Assembly: GCA_963921425.1 (NCBI GenBank)
Contig: OY992837.1
Coordinates: forward strand, 12,311,896 to 12,375,895
Direction: 5' to 3'
DNA: 64,000 nucleotides
Origin: Dryas octopetala
Taxonomy: Eukaryota > Streptophyta > Magnoliopsida > Rosales > Rosaceae
Shown: positions 47,386 to 60,331 of the stretch, one piece after another
Numbering within the stretch: the stretch's first letter is position 1
Layout of the letters: every line of letters begins with the position of its first letter
The notes under the pieces: generated by a model
What the model was told of the DNA's origin: nothing
Databases searched by the model: none
What the model saw: only the letters and a program-made list of their open reading frames with translations
Translations under genes and position numbers: made by a program

Positions 47386-48540
47386 TTTTCTTTTCATAAA
47401 TAATACAATAATCTCATAGGAAGTAACTAGTTAATAAAAAACAAGCAGATATGAAGCTACTTTTTCTTCCAAAAAATCAATAGCTTCAACAAAATAATAT
47501 CATAACATGATTAATGCTACATACATGCATGAGAAAAACAAGATTTTTCCGTCAGAACAAATGAAATTTCAACATGATTAAACTTTGTACAAAAAAAAAA
47601 AAAAACACGTACACACGCAAGGTCAACATATGAAGAATTCCATGAGTTCCATGCTTCAAGATATCAAAGGTCATATTTGATAGTAAATAAATCAAAATGC
47701 TCCTAAATTTAACGGATTGTTGGAGAGATATGACAATGGAAAATATTGAAAAAGAAAAATTAAAAATCCAAAGGGTTTAGAGACAAATTATTCTCTAAGA
47801 GGCAAATAAAGACTTAGGTAATAGTTCGAGAGGTATTGCTAAAATTTTCCTCTTAAAGAATTAGGGTATAAAAGAGGGAAGGAGGAGATTTAACTCTTTT
47901 TTACAATTTGTTTTGACGTTAACATTGAGATTGTGGTCTTAGCCTTTGACTGTTAATTAATTAGAGTCCATGGGATACTAAAAATAGGATGTGTTGGTGC
48001 AATTAACGAAATGGTTCACTGAAATAAGCCTAGATTTAATGATTTGGTGGAATTAACCATAAAATTTTTAAAAATGCTACACTTACAAGCCAACTCATCT
48101 GTATTTAGATGGAAATATATCAGATTGTGTAGGGTGCAAATGTGCAATGTCCTCAAAAACAAAAAAGTATTTATGATTGATAATTTGATATCCCACTTCC
48201 TAGCAAATCCCTAAATTTCTTATTTATCAAAAAAATCCCTAAATTTTTGGTAAAAGAAGAAGGAGCGTGTTCTACACGCGCATAGCCTGCGATTCGTAAA
48301 CTGCCATAAGCTCCTCGTTGCAAACCAAAGGCCCAACCCCGACTAGAACCCAAATTTCAACACTTCCCTTCTATAAGATCCCATCCGTTGGCGAAGATCG
48401 GACAGTCAGCTAATCTGACGGCTGGGATCATTGTTCATTGAGCGAAGCCACGTGTGGCCCTACCGATTTGAATTCAAAAAAAAGAAACGTTAGGATTCCG
48501 TAGCCTTAGGTTCGGAATTCGGGTCCCCAGCCCAAAAAGC
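47386..48540. other. Intergenic region upstream of kinesin
   Basis: AT-rich to about 48230, then more balanced. It should contain the kinesin promoter in its last few hundred bases. No other gene seen. Confidence 0.45.
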
Positions 48541-48587
48541 CTATACCCAAGAACTATTCTCTCTCACTCTGTATCACCACTACCAAA

Positions 48588-48593
<6 letters not shown>

Positions 48594-48644
<51 letters not shown>
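48594..48644 (+). repeat. (CT)n tract in the kinesin 5' leader or promoter
   Basis: Uninterrupted CT dinucleotides on the sense strand, followed by a shorter CT stretch to 48670. It lies about 90 bases before the predicted leader-intron donor. Confidence 0.85.
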
Positions 48645-48649
<5 letters not shown>

Positions 48650-48732
48650 CTCGCGCTCTCTCTCTCTCTCACTTTCTCGCGCTGGGTTCTGGGTTTCTAG
48701 GGGTTTAGAGAAAGACCCGGATAAAGAAGCAA

Positions 48733-48912
48733 GTATGTTCTCGAATATTCTCTGTCTTTTTCTCTCTGTGTGTCATTCCCAATGTTCATTTTGTTTAGTA
48801 TATGATTTCCTTAAGATTTTTGGTGGGTTCTTTTGGAATGTTATTTTAGCGGTTTTTTTTGGTTGGTTCTGGATTTTTGGTGGTTTTATTTTAGATTTTT
48901 ATTTTCTTACAG
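48733..48912 (+). other. Predicted 5' leader intron of kinesin
   Basis: GTATGTTC at 48733 and CTTACAG ending at 48912 bracket 180 bases. The first coding exon then opens, with the ATG ten bases in. Predicted from splice signals only. Confidence 0.55.
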
Positions 48913-48922
48913 GAAACAAGGA

Positions 48923-51900
48923 ATGGAGGACTGTGCAAGAACTGGGTTGCATGATTTTACTAGGGCTTCAAGAAAAGCCGAAGAAGCAGGTTGGTTGGTT
49001 CATTGAGTCATTTGCGTTTTACTTTCCCAGTATGTGTCTGTTTTCTTGGTCAGAATGTTATAGAAAATAAAAGAAGAAGAAAGAAAATTAGAATAGTGTG
49101 TGTGGCTATGGTGGTATGGTTTCCAAGATTTGAAATTTTTTTGTCAACTAAGACCAATTGTGCTGCATTTGGTTCAATTGAATTGAGGTATTAATTTCTT
49201 GGTTCGTAAATTACAAAGAGATCACAGATGTATGATTCTTTTCCCTTAATAGGCTTAATTGTAGGGGCATAATTGTTGACTTTTCAAGAAACGGAACATT
49301 ATTGATTATTCCGTTCTTAATTGCTAAATTTGCTAAATTTGGCAGCTGGGAGGCGATTCCAAGCTGTTGAGTGGCTTGAAAGCTTGGTGGGTCCACTTGG
49401 CATACCGAAACAGCCATCAGAGAGAGAGTTCATTTCTTGCTTGAGAAATGGTCTGATCCTATGCAATGCTATCAACAAGATTCAACCAGGAGCAGTGCCC
49501 AAGGTATTACTTTTCACCAAAATATCTCTCTTTGGTTGATGAGAAGAAGCAAAAAAAAAAAAAAGCAAAAGAAAATAATATATTATTGATTAGTTTGTCC
49601 AACAGTTAAAAATTTACATATATTCTCATGTAAAGGCCTCACATGTATAAGCTTCTAAGTTTCTATTTCTGTCAATTTCTTCTTATTATTATCTTTAAGG
49701 TTGTGGAGAGCCAAATTCCTTTGCAATCACTAAGTTGGGAATTCCAACCATTGCCTGCCTATCAGTACTTTGAAAATGTTCGTAACTTTCTGGTCGCTGC
49801 TGAAGAGTTGAAGCTGCCTGCGTTTGAAGCTTCTGACCTCGAAAGGGTAGATCATCTGCTTATATAACATGCATGTATATATATATCAATAGTACTTGTA
49901 TTTTTACATTGTATGTGAGATCATGGTATATTGTCTCAGGATACATTGGAGGCAGGGTCGGCAGCCAAGGTTGTTGATTGTGTTTTAGCCCTTAAATCCT
50001 ATGATGAGTGGAAGCAGATGAGCAGTGGGAATGGATTTTGTAAATATGTGAAATCTCCCTTAGTTATGCATTCTTCTAATAGAATGCATTCTAGAGCCTC
50101 AGCTACTGTCACAGCAGACACTTGCAGGCACTTGGATATGTCTGCCGCACATGAGAAACAACCACCTGTTGAGGGTGACAGTTGGAAACTTGAAGGTTTT
50201 ATTCGTTTCTCTTGAGAATTTTTTTTGTATTTCTCATTATGCATTTCAATTCATGCCGCTGTACATGCAAAGGCCTATCGAATGATATGAAACAACTCAA
50301 TTTTTTTTATCTGTTAGTAGATAAGACATCTACTCCAGAAATACCATCATCCTTATGTGGTATCCTCATCTTAGTAGCTCTATAGGCTATTTGTAATGGT
50401 CTTCAGTTCCTCTCCCTAACTATTATCTTCTCTTTTACTTCATAGAATCTGTTGTCAAGTTACTTGCTAGCTCAATGGTCGACATGAAGGAAAACATTGA
50501 TGACAACCTTCTTGCTTCCTACCATAATGGAGATCTGGTAATGATTTCTTCTTCTTCTTCTTCTTAGATTTTACATCAAGTTTCATCTTTGTTAACCAAT
50601 TTCTTTTGCTGCAGGATCCAGTCAGCCTCTTTACAAGGATCATGACAAGTTGTTTGGAGGAAAAGAAGTTTCCTGAGGTTAGTTAAATTTGAGTGTTAGG
50701 ATATTTTTCCTTTTATTTTTTCTTGGTTGAATAAATTCCACAACAAGCCATATTTTTATTGAGCTTTTCAAGTATGATACTATGATGTTATTTTGAGTTT
50801 AGTGAAGACAGAATGAACGAAATAAAAATGTGGAGGGAAGCCCCCCTTCCCCCCCCCCCCTTCCCGGCTTTCCCCCTTTTTAATAATAATAAATTTAGGG
50901 GGCAAATTTGGGATAAAGTTGCAGTCTATTGTATTGTTGCTGCCATATGCTTAATTTTGAGTAAAAAGGGGTAACTTGATTTTGCCATAGTAGTTTTCTT
51001 CTTTATGAAATAAATGTAAATAGCTTTTTTTGCTTGATCCCAAATACTTTGGTAGCATGTATACTCTGAGTGTTTTTTTGCCCTACCATTGGATACAACA
51101 AGAAGTGCCTAGGAGGTATTTCGGTATAATTGGTGCCTTGATGGTATATCTTAAATGGGAACTATAACATTGTTGAATGCAAACAGTGGTGCATGTTTTG
51201 GTGGTTCAAAAGTCTTGTCTGTAATATGACTTTTTCTTTCCGCACTGCCTACTCTACATTATTCTGTAACTTTTTTTTTAAATTGGTTGTGCTTATGTTT
51301 AATTTGGAAAATCCCCCCCTCCCCCATTTATTTTCTGCCAATGTTTTCATTACATGAAGTTGATTTGAGCTTGACAGTATTCTTGTCTTCTTGTGTATAA
51401 ACAGTTGCATTCAATGTTAAAAGAATCATTAAAAGGAATAAGCAGCTCACCTGCCCATTCAAAGTCTATGCCTCCAGAGGATTTATCTGCTCTTGAAAAT
51501 TCCAGAGTATGTTCATGTTAAGAATCACTCTCTATGCAATCAATATTCTTAGAAATTGATAATACTTAAGAACCGTGTGTTAAACTTATGTTATTATGTT
51601 TTAAAAGCATTTATTTTATCTCAGTTAGAAGTCTACATTTAAGGAAAATCTTATTGTTCATTATGTAAGTTTATTTGTATCGAAGTTTAATGAAATAGTT
51701 TTGACTTCAAAATAATTTCTTTGAAGTGAAGAGTGTTTAAATCATTGAAAATCAAATGATTTTTTTGCTTGGAAAGAAGTTGTAAAATGTTTTCTTTATA
51801 TTCAATATTAGTTTCATGTTGACGGTTGTAACCCCATCTTTTGTGCCGTTAGTGAATGGAGAATATTCACTTTTCTCATTTAGAAAGTGGCAATACACTC

Positions 51901-54900
51901 CTCTCTACTTTTTCCCCCTAGGAATCTTTAGATGTCTTATTCATTACTTCTATAATTAGAAATATATCTAAGAATTTTTACATATTCTATATGGTTAAAT
52001 TTCTCTCACGACTCTGTATTTCTAGTAATTGATTTGGTACCATATATTTACATACTGACCCCAAGAGTAACCAGCTCTGTTAAAGTTAGATTATTGAATG
52101 TTGTTTGATATTTTACATGGCACAAGAAATATAAAGCCACAACTTTTTGTGTTTGGTAATGCCTTGTTTCCTAATATAGAGCACAAGTTACATGTATTCT
52201 GAATTTCATCATTTTCAACTAGACTTGAACATTCAATTCTACCTACTTGTGCCAGAAAATCCACTCTAGTTATATGATTTTGTGAACTCACTATTTTGTT
52301 GAAATTTGAAATGAGAAATATTAATTGTAAATTATATACCTCTGTTTCCTAAGAAGAAGTATCCATATTTAATGATTTCAATACACACAGATATATATAT
52401 ATATATATTTCTCTTTCCCTTTTTTGGGTTAGCCTCTAATGTAGTGCTACCTGATGCGATAAGTATGGTATTGGATGTTGCTCTCTAATTTTTGAACATC
52501 TCCTAGATTCTGAAGTCTCTTTATGTTTCGTCTTTTCAGTGCTGCAAAGCTTGTTTGAGAAAGGGTAACTGCAACCACAGGGTTCTATTTCAAATGCAAG
52601 AGAAAGAACTTGTGGTAGGTATTTATTTTGTTTTCTTTCCTGTACATCTATTATCATTTCAGTATAAACTTATTATTAAATCTTGTAATCCACTACTTTT
52701 GGATGGGTTATATGAATTTCCATTAAAATACAAAACTAATTCTGACACTGGATAGCTATTTTGTTTATCTTTTGTGATGGTTTTAGATAAACTTTGATTT
52801 GTAATTCAACTGTTCTTGGTTCTCTAACGTATTTTTTTTTTTAAAGAAAAAGGAGGTCATACCTTTTAGCATAAATCATATTTCATAACAAAGTAGTTAG
52901 GAACAGGCTCCTTGTTTGGACAAATAAATTCAATTTAATCAAAATATAATTAAATAGCACAATTTTCTAGAAAAATTATGATAAGACTTGCAATTTAGGA
53001 CTATTGCATATATGATATCTCTAGCAGGGCTATTGGTAATGGTGTTTATATGGCAGGACCTCAAGGCGTTGTGGTTAAGTGCAAAAAGGGAGTTTGAAGA
53101 TTTACAGTCCGAGCTGCAGAGAGGTTTGAAAGACTTGGGTATGTCCTGCTTTTAGTGATCTAATTAGTGATGGACGAATGTCCTAAATTCTTGCAATTTT
53201 ACACAGCTGTATGCACATATTCACATAAATTTGTCTCCCACCAGTATAAAGAATTTTTCTTGAATGTTAATTGTGCTTGTGCGCTTTGTGGGTTCAGGGA
53301 CTCAGGTGCTAGAGCTGTCTACTGCTGCTCTTGGGTATCACAGGGTGGTGAAAGAGAATCAGAAACTATACAACTTAGTTCAGGATTTGAAAGGTTGGTA
53401 CTTTTTCAAACATAAATGTTAGCTATGCTTATCCTATTTCTAATTTGACAACTATCAAGAATTAGTGATCTTATCTTGGTTGAAATTTCTTCAGGTAATA
53501 TTCGAGTTTACTGCCGGATTAGGCCCTCCTTCAGTTCTGAATCCAGAAATGTGATAGATTTCATTGGAGAGGATGGTTCACTTGTGATCTTGGACCCTGC
53601 AAAGCCCCAAAAGGATGGAAGGAAAGTTTTTCAGTTCAACCGAGTGTTTAGTCCAACTGCTACTCAAGGTAGTATTATGGGAAAAAATAATATTTTTTTA
53701 TAGCTTTTCTACATCAATCCAAGTTTGTTTGTTTTTTTTTTTTGGCCAGCAATCCAATTTTGTTTTGACTATATTATTATACTTTCATTTGCAGATGAGG
53801 TTTTCAAGGACACCCAACCATTGATTAGGTCTGTGATGGATGGTTACAATGTATGCATATTTGCTTATGGTCAAACCGGATCTGGAAAAACACATACCAT
53901 GGTAAGAGAATCCTGTGGCTTCAGTTGGATATATATTTTGCAATTTCTCATCCTCCCCCTTTTGTGTTTAAATATCTAATATTAGGCTGAAGATCCGTTT
54001 TGGAGGAGATTTTTGTTTGCTTTCATCTGTTTGCAAGTATTTATGCTTAATATAAGAAAATGACACATTAGATAAATCTGAATTAATTTTTTTTCTTTAC
54101 ATTTTTACAGAGTGGTCCATCAGGTGGGTCATCTAAGGATTTGGGGATTAATTATCTAGCTCTCAACGATCTGTTCCAGATGTCAAATAAAAGGAAAGAT
54201 ATCATACATTATGACATTCATGTTCAAATGGTTGAAATTTACAATGAACAAGTACGAGACCTTCTCGCAGAAGATTCATCAACCACCAAATATCCTTTCA
54301 TATATTATTGGCTATTTTACTTTTACCTAAGTTGTATTCGCTGGTAAGAAGTAATGACCACATGCAATATGTGTATCCTTAACAATTCACAAATTAGAGA
54401 TTCGGAGCTGCACTGGTGATAATGGCTTGAGTATTCCAGATGCTACAATGCGTTCCGTAAATTCCACCACTGATGTTCTCAACCTCATGAAGTTCGGTGA
54501 GGTGAATCGTGTTGTGAGTTCTACTGCAATGAATAACCACAGTAGCCGTTCCCATAGGTCAGTTTTTAGGAGCTGATTTATGTTAACTGTTTCTCTAATA
54601 AGAAACAACTTAAATTTTCTACTTCATAGTTTATGGTTCCATGTCTAAAACTATTGAGTGTAAATAAAAATAAAAATAAAAGCAATAAGCAAGATATCAG
54701 TTATTTTGTACCACTGATAGAATTCTTTGGTGTGTCTCTGTAGTGTCCTGACAGTCCATGTGCATGGAAAAGATACATCTGGAGGTACTCTCCGCAGTTG
54801 CCTTCATTTGGTTGACCTCGCAGGAAGTGAACGAGTGGACAAATCTGAAGTTACAGGAGATAGGCTCAAAGAGGCACTGTATATCAATAAGTCTCTTTCT

Positions 54901-57013
54901 TGTTTAGGAGATGTTATCACAGCCTTGGCTCAGAAGAATTCTCACATCCCTTACAGAAACAGCAAACTCACACTTCTGTTGCAAGACTCCTTAGGTTTGA
55001 AACATACCAGCTAGTCCTCATTTTTTGAGTTTCCAGCTTCTCTTTGTTATACTATCTTCTTGTATTGCTTTATGTGCCAGATCATGCCACACTATAATGC
55101 ACTCTTTTTATATATTAATAATGGTGAAAAATTAGTGAACTGTTTACTTCCATTTTGATTGATACTGCAATGTGAGTGGTGAAATGACAGAAACTTGTCC
55201 TCCAAGGAGTTAAACCATTAAATTCAAATTGAGTATTGTGTATTGTGTACTGTGTACTGTGCATGTACTGACACAAATTTCTTTTTGGGATTTGTACTTT
55301 AGGTGGACATGCTAAAACATTAATGCTTGCTCATGTGAGTCCAGAAGAAGATTCTTTCAGTGAAACAGTCAGTACCTTGAAGTTTGCTCAGAGGGTTTCC
55401 ACTGTTGAACTTGGTGCTGCTCGTTCGAACAAGGAGAGTAGTGAGGTTATGCAACTCAAAGAACAGGTAAATATATTTTACTGAGTAAGGTTTGTGTTGC
55501 CTGTATTCTTTCTATTCTGGTTTGCTCTTTCTTTATCCTGAGATTGGTTAATTTATCTAAGTTCATCCTGAAAATTTGGAGTATCAGCAAAACATTAAAA
55601 TTGTTTAGGCAGTAATACTTTTGTTTCAAATTTTGCAGGTTGAGAGCCTTAAAAGGACATTAGCAAACAAGGAATCTCAGGGTATACAGTTCAATAAAAC
55701 ATGCGAGAAACCAAGGGCTGTGACTGAGAAAACTCCTCAGCGCCTTAGAAGATTAAGCATCGAAAATTGTAGCACTGTGAAGACCGAGAAGGCAATGAAC
55801 CTTGAAGACAGAAAGGGATCCAAAACCCCTTCTCTTCCAACTCGTTCAAGAAGATTGAGCTTGGAAGGTCCAAGATCTATTAAGAAGGATAATCTGCATA
55901 TATCATATGATATGGGGAAACCCCTGCCGTCTGAGGCAGTGTCATTGCAGAAATATGGTCAACTTCAAGGTGCAGAAGCAGTCACAAAGCCATCTGGGCA
56001 TTTCAGCAATGACAACTCCACGTTGGAAGTGTTTTGTCCCAAGGCTCCTGGAAGTCCAATAAGCACTGCCTATCAGAAGCAAGTGTTAGAAACAGATAGG
56101 AGAACACAAGTTCCTCCTCTTCAGCTACCTACGACACCTGAACCTCGCCCCAGGGTTCTTCGAAGTCCAACAAGTGCTACCTATCAGAAGCAAGTGCTGG
56201 AAACAGATAGTAGAACACAAGTTCCTTCTCTTCAGCCACCAACGACACCTGAACCTCTTCCCAAGGCTCCTCGAAGTCCAAAGATGGCTACTTCTCAGAA
56301 GCGAGGATTGAAAACAGATAGTAGGACACAAGCTCGCTCTCTTCAGCTACCAACAACACCTGAACCACAAATACGTGCCAGAAATGAGGAGATTGTTTTT
56401 AAAAGCAAGCTCCCTCTTTTTACGGATTACCCGACACCTAATTTGACTAGTAGCACAACTGGAAAAGGATCTCAGATAAGGAGATCCCTTCGGACCATTG
56501 GAAAACTGATAAATGGCTCTGAGAAGAGGTGGGTGATAGTCTAGGACTTTTGCTGTTTCAATACATGTTATTTTGTTATGCATGATTCATATTGAATGTT
56601 ATTGAAATTTACTTCTGCTGCAATTTCTCACTAAAGCTTATGGTGAAATATTGCAGGAACCAGCAAAATTTGATAGAAACACATTCAACTATTAAATGTT
56701 CAGTCGATATCAATGATGGGGAGTCACCAGTTACAAACAGTGCAAGAACTCTGAGGCGGCAATCACTGACTGGCATTCAACCTGACAGGTCTCGACGATC
56801 CTCTCTTGGAGGGAAGCCAGTCGACACTAGTACGGAAAACTCATACCAGCTTTCATTACAGTCTAGAACTTCTCATATTTTAGAATTTTCATGTTCAGAT
56901 ATATAACTTGTGTTTCTTGTGGTCTTTGCTTTGTAGGTGTAAACGACAATAGAAATGCCAAAACACCTCCCCCAGTCCACCAGTCAACAAAAAGTAACAA
57001 GCGATGGCTATAG
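48923..57013 (+). CDS. Kinesin-14 with calponin-homology domain (KCH/KP1 type)
   Basis: Nineteen coding exons join in phase: 48923-48989, 49346-49503, 49700-49846, 49940-50195, 50446-50537, 50615-50677, 51405-51506, 52540-52614, 53057-53138, 53298-53393, 53495-53668, 53795-53901, 54111-54289, 54393-54557, 54744-54994, 55303-55466, 55639-56528, 56657-56829, 56937-57013 (1105 aa). The start [12 protein letters not shown] fits the family. A CH domain (about 25-145) would bind actin. A coiled coil precedes the neck [11 protein letters not shown] (380-390), the minus-end kinesin-14 signature. The motor has GQTGSGKT (463-470), NNHSSRSH (580-587) and LVDLAGSE (610-617). The tail holds three 37-residue Pro/Thr repeats (865-974) and ends KRWL. 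Plant KCH proteins link microtubules with actin. Intron 13 (54290-54392) appears to be U12-type. Confidence 0.94.
54290..54392 (+). other. U12-type intron with AT...AA ends in kinesin
   Basis: The donor ATATCCTTT is the U12 consensus, not a GT donor. TCCTTAAC, the U12 branch consensus, ends about nine bases before the acceptor. Joining 54289 to 54393 restores the motor frame ([15 protein letters not shown]). The four-base AAAT shared at both ends leaves the exact cut ambiguous, but the position that gives the U12 donor gives AT...AA termini. The nearby GT-AG choices do not keep the frame. Confidence 0.78.
56053..56382 (+). repeat. Three in-frame 111-bp repeats in kinesin exon
   Basis: Units at 56053-56163, 56164-56274 and 56275-56382 encode [19 protein letters not shown] followed by a [13 protein letters not shown] end. 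The third unit is one codon shorter and the most diverged. The repeat lies in the disordered tail after the motor. Confidence 0.9.
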
Positions 57014-59080
57014 ATCATTCATTTGAAGCTGAGTTAATGCAAACTGATCATTATAACTGTAAGTCTGTAGTGGTGCTTTGACTCGAAGCATACTGATCTG
57101 TTGACATATGAATTAGGACACTCCAACAACTGCCTGAAAGAGAGTTGCTCACAGACTGGCCAAGACATGTATAGGCTTTTTTTTTTTCTTTTTTTTTTTA
57201 TTGATAATGATGAAGTAGTAAATATTTTGCTAAATTTGTTATAATCTCATATTGATCATTTTGAGATGTCATCCCTTTTACCCATTTATGAGAAAAAATA
57301 ATTCTCTTTTACCCAGTTTTTAAGGCAATGATCTCTTTATCCAATTAAAAAGTTATATAGATTTTGTGAAAGTGACATATTTCACATGGGCTTGAAATAC
57401 TCAATGTGAAATTTTATAATTACAACTGGATCACGAGGTAGGCCGAAGGGATCAATATGTGAAAAGTGTAATTAACCTCTTTTGCCAAAACAATCAGACA
57501 CCTTCCTTTTCTTTTCAATATCTTCAAGGAAGGTAAAGATAAGATAAGCATAATATTTTATATTTCATTTGTCTCGTACCTCAACTCATTGACATGATAT
57601 TTTATACTTCATCTGTCTCCTGTCCTCCCTCCATTCTCTATTTCTTCCATTCTCAAAATGTCGAAATCTTTGTTTTTCCTTTTTTCTATTTCAACGGAGA
57701 AAGTCTTTTAAGAACTCATAAAATTTTGTAATTCTCTCAAGCTGGTTTTCTTGGGCAACACAAAGCGTTCCTTTCTCAAGAAGAGGCATGTTTTTACCCA
57801 TATCCAGCATGGGTGAGTAGCCAACCACATTTCATATTTTCTAATTAAAATTTGATGACTTTTAGTTTTTTTATTCAAGTTCAATTTTTAAATATCCTAC
57901 CATGTTGATCTTTCTAGGAAAAATAATATTTGGGATCCAAAATTTGTGAAGTGGCAGTGTTTCATTAGTCCATATCTAGGTTCAGTATAGAGCTCTTTTG
58001 TTTACAAAAGTATAAATCCAAATTTTGTACACAGATCTAAGATCTCTATATCTAATATAATATCACTGTGATTTTAATTACCTTAGAACCAAACCTACCC
58101 TTAAATTATACTTGATTAATCAATTTCACGCTACCATCCTGGCATGTTGTTATTGTTTAATGATTTCAAAGATATGGCTCTGAATTTTAAATGAATTTAC
58201 ATCACTGATGCAATGCCTGCCCAAGTGATGTAATGCATATGCCCCAAATCGTGAACTATATTATAAATTATCATTTATGTTTCATTTTTATAATTCAGGA
58301 TATGTAAAATGAAGCAAGGTGATCAGTTGTCAAGTTTGACTAATAAAAACAGGAAGTATCACACAAACATGCTTATGCATATGCAGTGTAATGGAAAGCA
58401 CAATATAGAAACCAAACTGTATGGCAGAGAGAAAGTGGAGGGAAAAAAAACTCTATTATTAAACTACTATGCTTGAAAATTTCTTCACTATAGTTGACAA
58501 AGAGAATCTTCTTAGTTCTAGCATAGATACTTACAATAAATTTAAAAAAAATAAAAAAATAAAACTGTTATTATTTCAGTCTAACAAAATTTGGACGATA
58601 AAATACTTTTTTTAGCCTTAGAGATATAAAGAAAAACCCTTGTGGTACAAATCAACCTCAACGACTAGTATTTGTGAGACTTATTCTCTATGCAAAAGTT
58701 CTTTCTTTTTCTCTGACCTCACCAGCCCCTACCCAATAATAAAAAAGAAACAAAATAGAAGAAAATGAACCAATAAAAACCCATAAATTAATAACTAGAT
58801 ATATATGAAGGGACAACTGGACAGTTCCTACTTGACCATGCGGTCCAGCAGTGCAGCATATGAGCTTCTGAGCCATACTTTTAGAAAGGCGTGTTTGGAA
58901 CCTGTCATATGATGTATTCTGATCATCCAATATCATTATCATTGTCCTAGTAAGTAGTAACCACTTTATAGATGGAGGAAAAAATTTTATAGAAATTTGT
59001 AAAAATTTTTGTTCATGCCATGCCAACATTGCCTCACTGCAATCATTCTGCATAATATAAATTCGGACGGTACTTGTGTC
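57014..59080. other. Intergenic, downstream of kinesin
   Basis: AT-rich. The first few hundred bases should contain the kinesin 3' untranslated region. The open frame at 58688-59113 (minus) overlaps a MITE and has no known domain. No gene seen. Confidence 0.45.
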
Positions 59081-59495
59081 ACCTTGGGTACTCAAGATCA
59101 CTCCACTACCCAAAATTACAAATTTGGTAATATAACTGCATAATCGAAATTGTTTATTTTTTAAATAACTTATTAAAGATTATTTTTATAAAAAATAAAA
59201 TCAATCGGAAATCGTTTGATTATATAATTATTATCGCTTAAATAAAAAAAATCAACAATTTAATCCAAAAATCACTCTTTAATTGAAAATCATCGATTTT
59301 TTACTTAATTGACAATAATTACATAACCAAACAATTTTCGATTGATTTAATTTTTTGTAGAAATTATCTATAATAAATTATCTAAAAAATGAACGGTTCC
59401 GATCATGCGTCAGTATTATCAAATTTGTAATTTTAAAAATTTTAGATGGTGGAGTGACCTTAGAGTACCTAAGGGTGACCCAAGTATTTTCCTAT
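59081..59495. repeat. Foldback MITE, family A related
   Basis: The left end TACTTGTGTCACCTTGGGTA and the right end on the minus strand, TACTTGGGTCACCCTTAGGT, pair, followed by TACTCWARRTCACTCCACYA on both. The inner part carries AAAATCAATCGGAAATCGTT and its inverted partner. No duplication identified. Confidence 0.65.
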
Positions 59496-60331
59496 AAATT
59501 CAATGTACCCTTTTTCAGTTTGTACAGTACAATACCGTTGCCATAATTTTGGCACTCATCAGATACAATAATGCATTCTACTGACAGTCTTCACATGGAG
59601 ATTTTTGTATAGGAGATTTTTGTTTCACATGTCATGTTGAACTTATGGGGTTCTCAGGCAAACAAAGCCAATGTTACGCACGCACACATCACACACATCT
59701 ACGTTAACAATAATCCTACGAGTGCACACAACACAAAAGGCATGACAAAGTGGCTAAAGTTGAAAATATGGCAGGTTTAGTAACCCACAAGATGTATTTT
59801 CCTGTCAATATCTTGGCCTAAAAGATGCATGTGCCAATTTGGAAAATGCAAGTTCAGACACATGGCTAAGTTATCCCACTATGTATGATAATTGCAGAAC
59901 ATATACAGCTGATGTTGATGTGTCAATGTTAGTATCATACATAAACACAAGCCTCCTAAACTTTTTGGACTAATCAAAAGCAGCACCTGAAACAACAAAG
60001 AAAAATGCAGAAAGCAACAAAGATTCGAGTCAAGAAAATTTGTGGACTATCGGAATACAGCTGGTCTAATGCAATTGAATTCAATATATAAAAATAAAAT
60101 ATTAACATTGGTCCTAGAAGAAATAAGTCCTAGAAGAAAAGAAGGGTTGCTTAAAAAATCAAAGTATTTACCAAAATTCAAGTTTAAGTTTCTTAGTTCA
60201 ATGCTTGATGTACAAAAGGGCACATATGTTCAATAATTTCTACCAAATACAAACAAATCTTCCTAGTAGCCATTTTGTGCCATCTACAACCTCCAAAATG
60301 ATTTATGTAAGGCAAAGAAAAACCATCAAAA
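59496..60331. other. Spacer between MITE and GT61 gene
   Basis: AT-rich. It should include the 3' untranslated region of the minus-strand glycosyltransferase. No other gene seen. Confidence 0.45.

Noticed and set aside
54289..54393. Reading the kinesin exon through to the in-frame stop after position 54289
   Set aside because: The read-through adds hydrophobic residues and truncates the motor before switch I; the U12 join restores the conserved sequence exactly.
56829..56937. Kinesin ending at the stop near 56905 without the last intron
   Set aside because: Splicing 56829 to 56937 keeps the frame and gives a more family-like end ([11 protein letters not shown]...KRWL). The unspliced end remains a possible minor isoform.
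58688..59113. 141-codon minus-strand frame
   Set aside because: No recognisable domain, overlaps a foldback MITE at its start, and lacks splice or promoter context.
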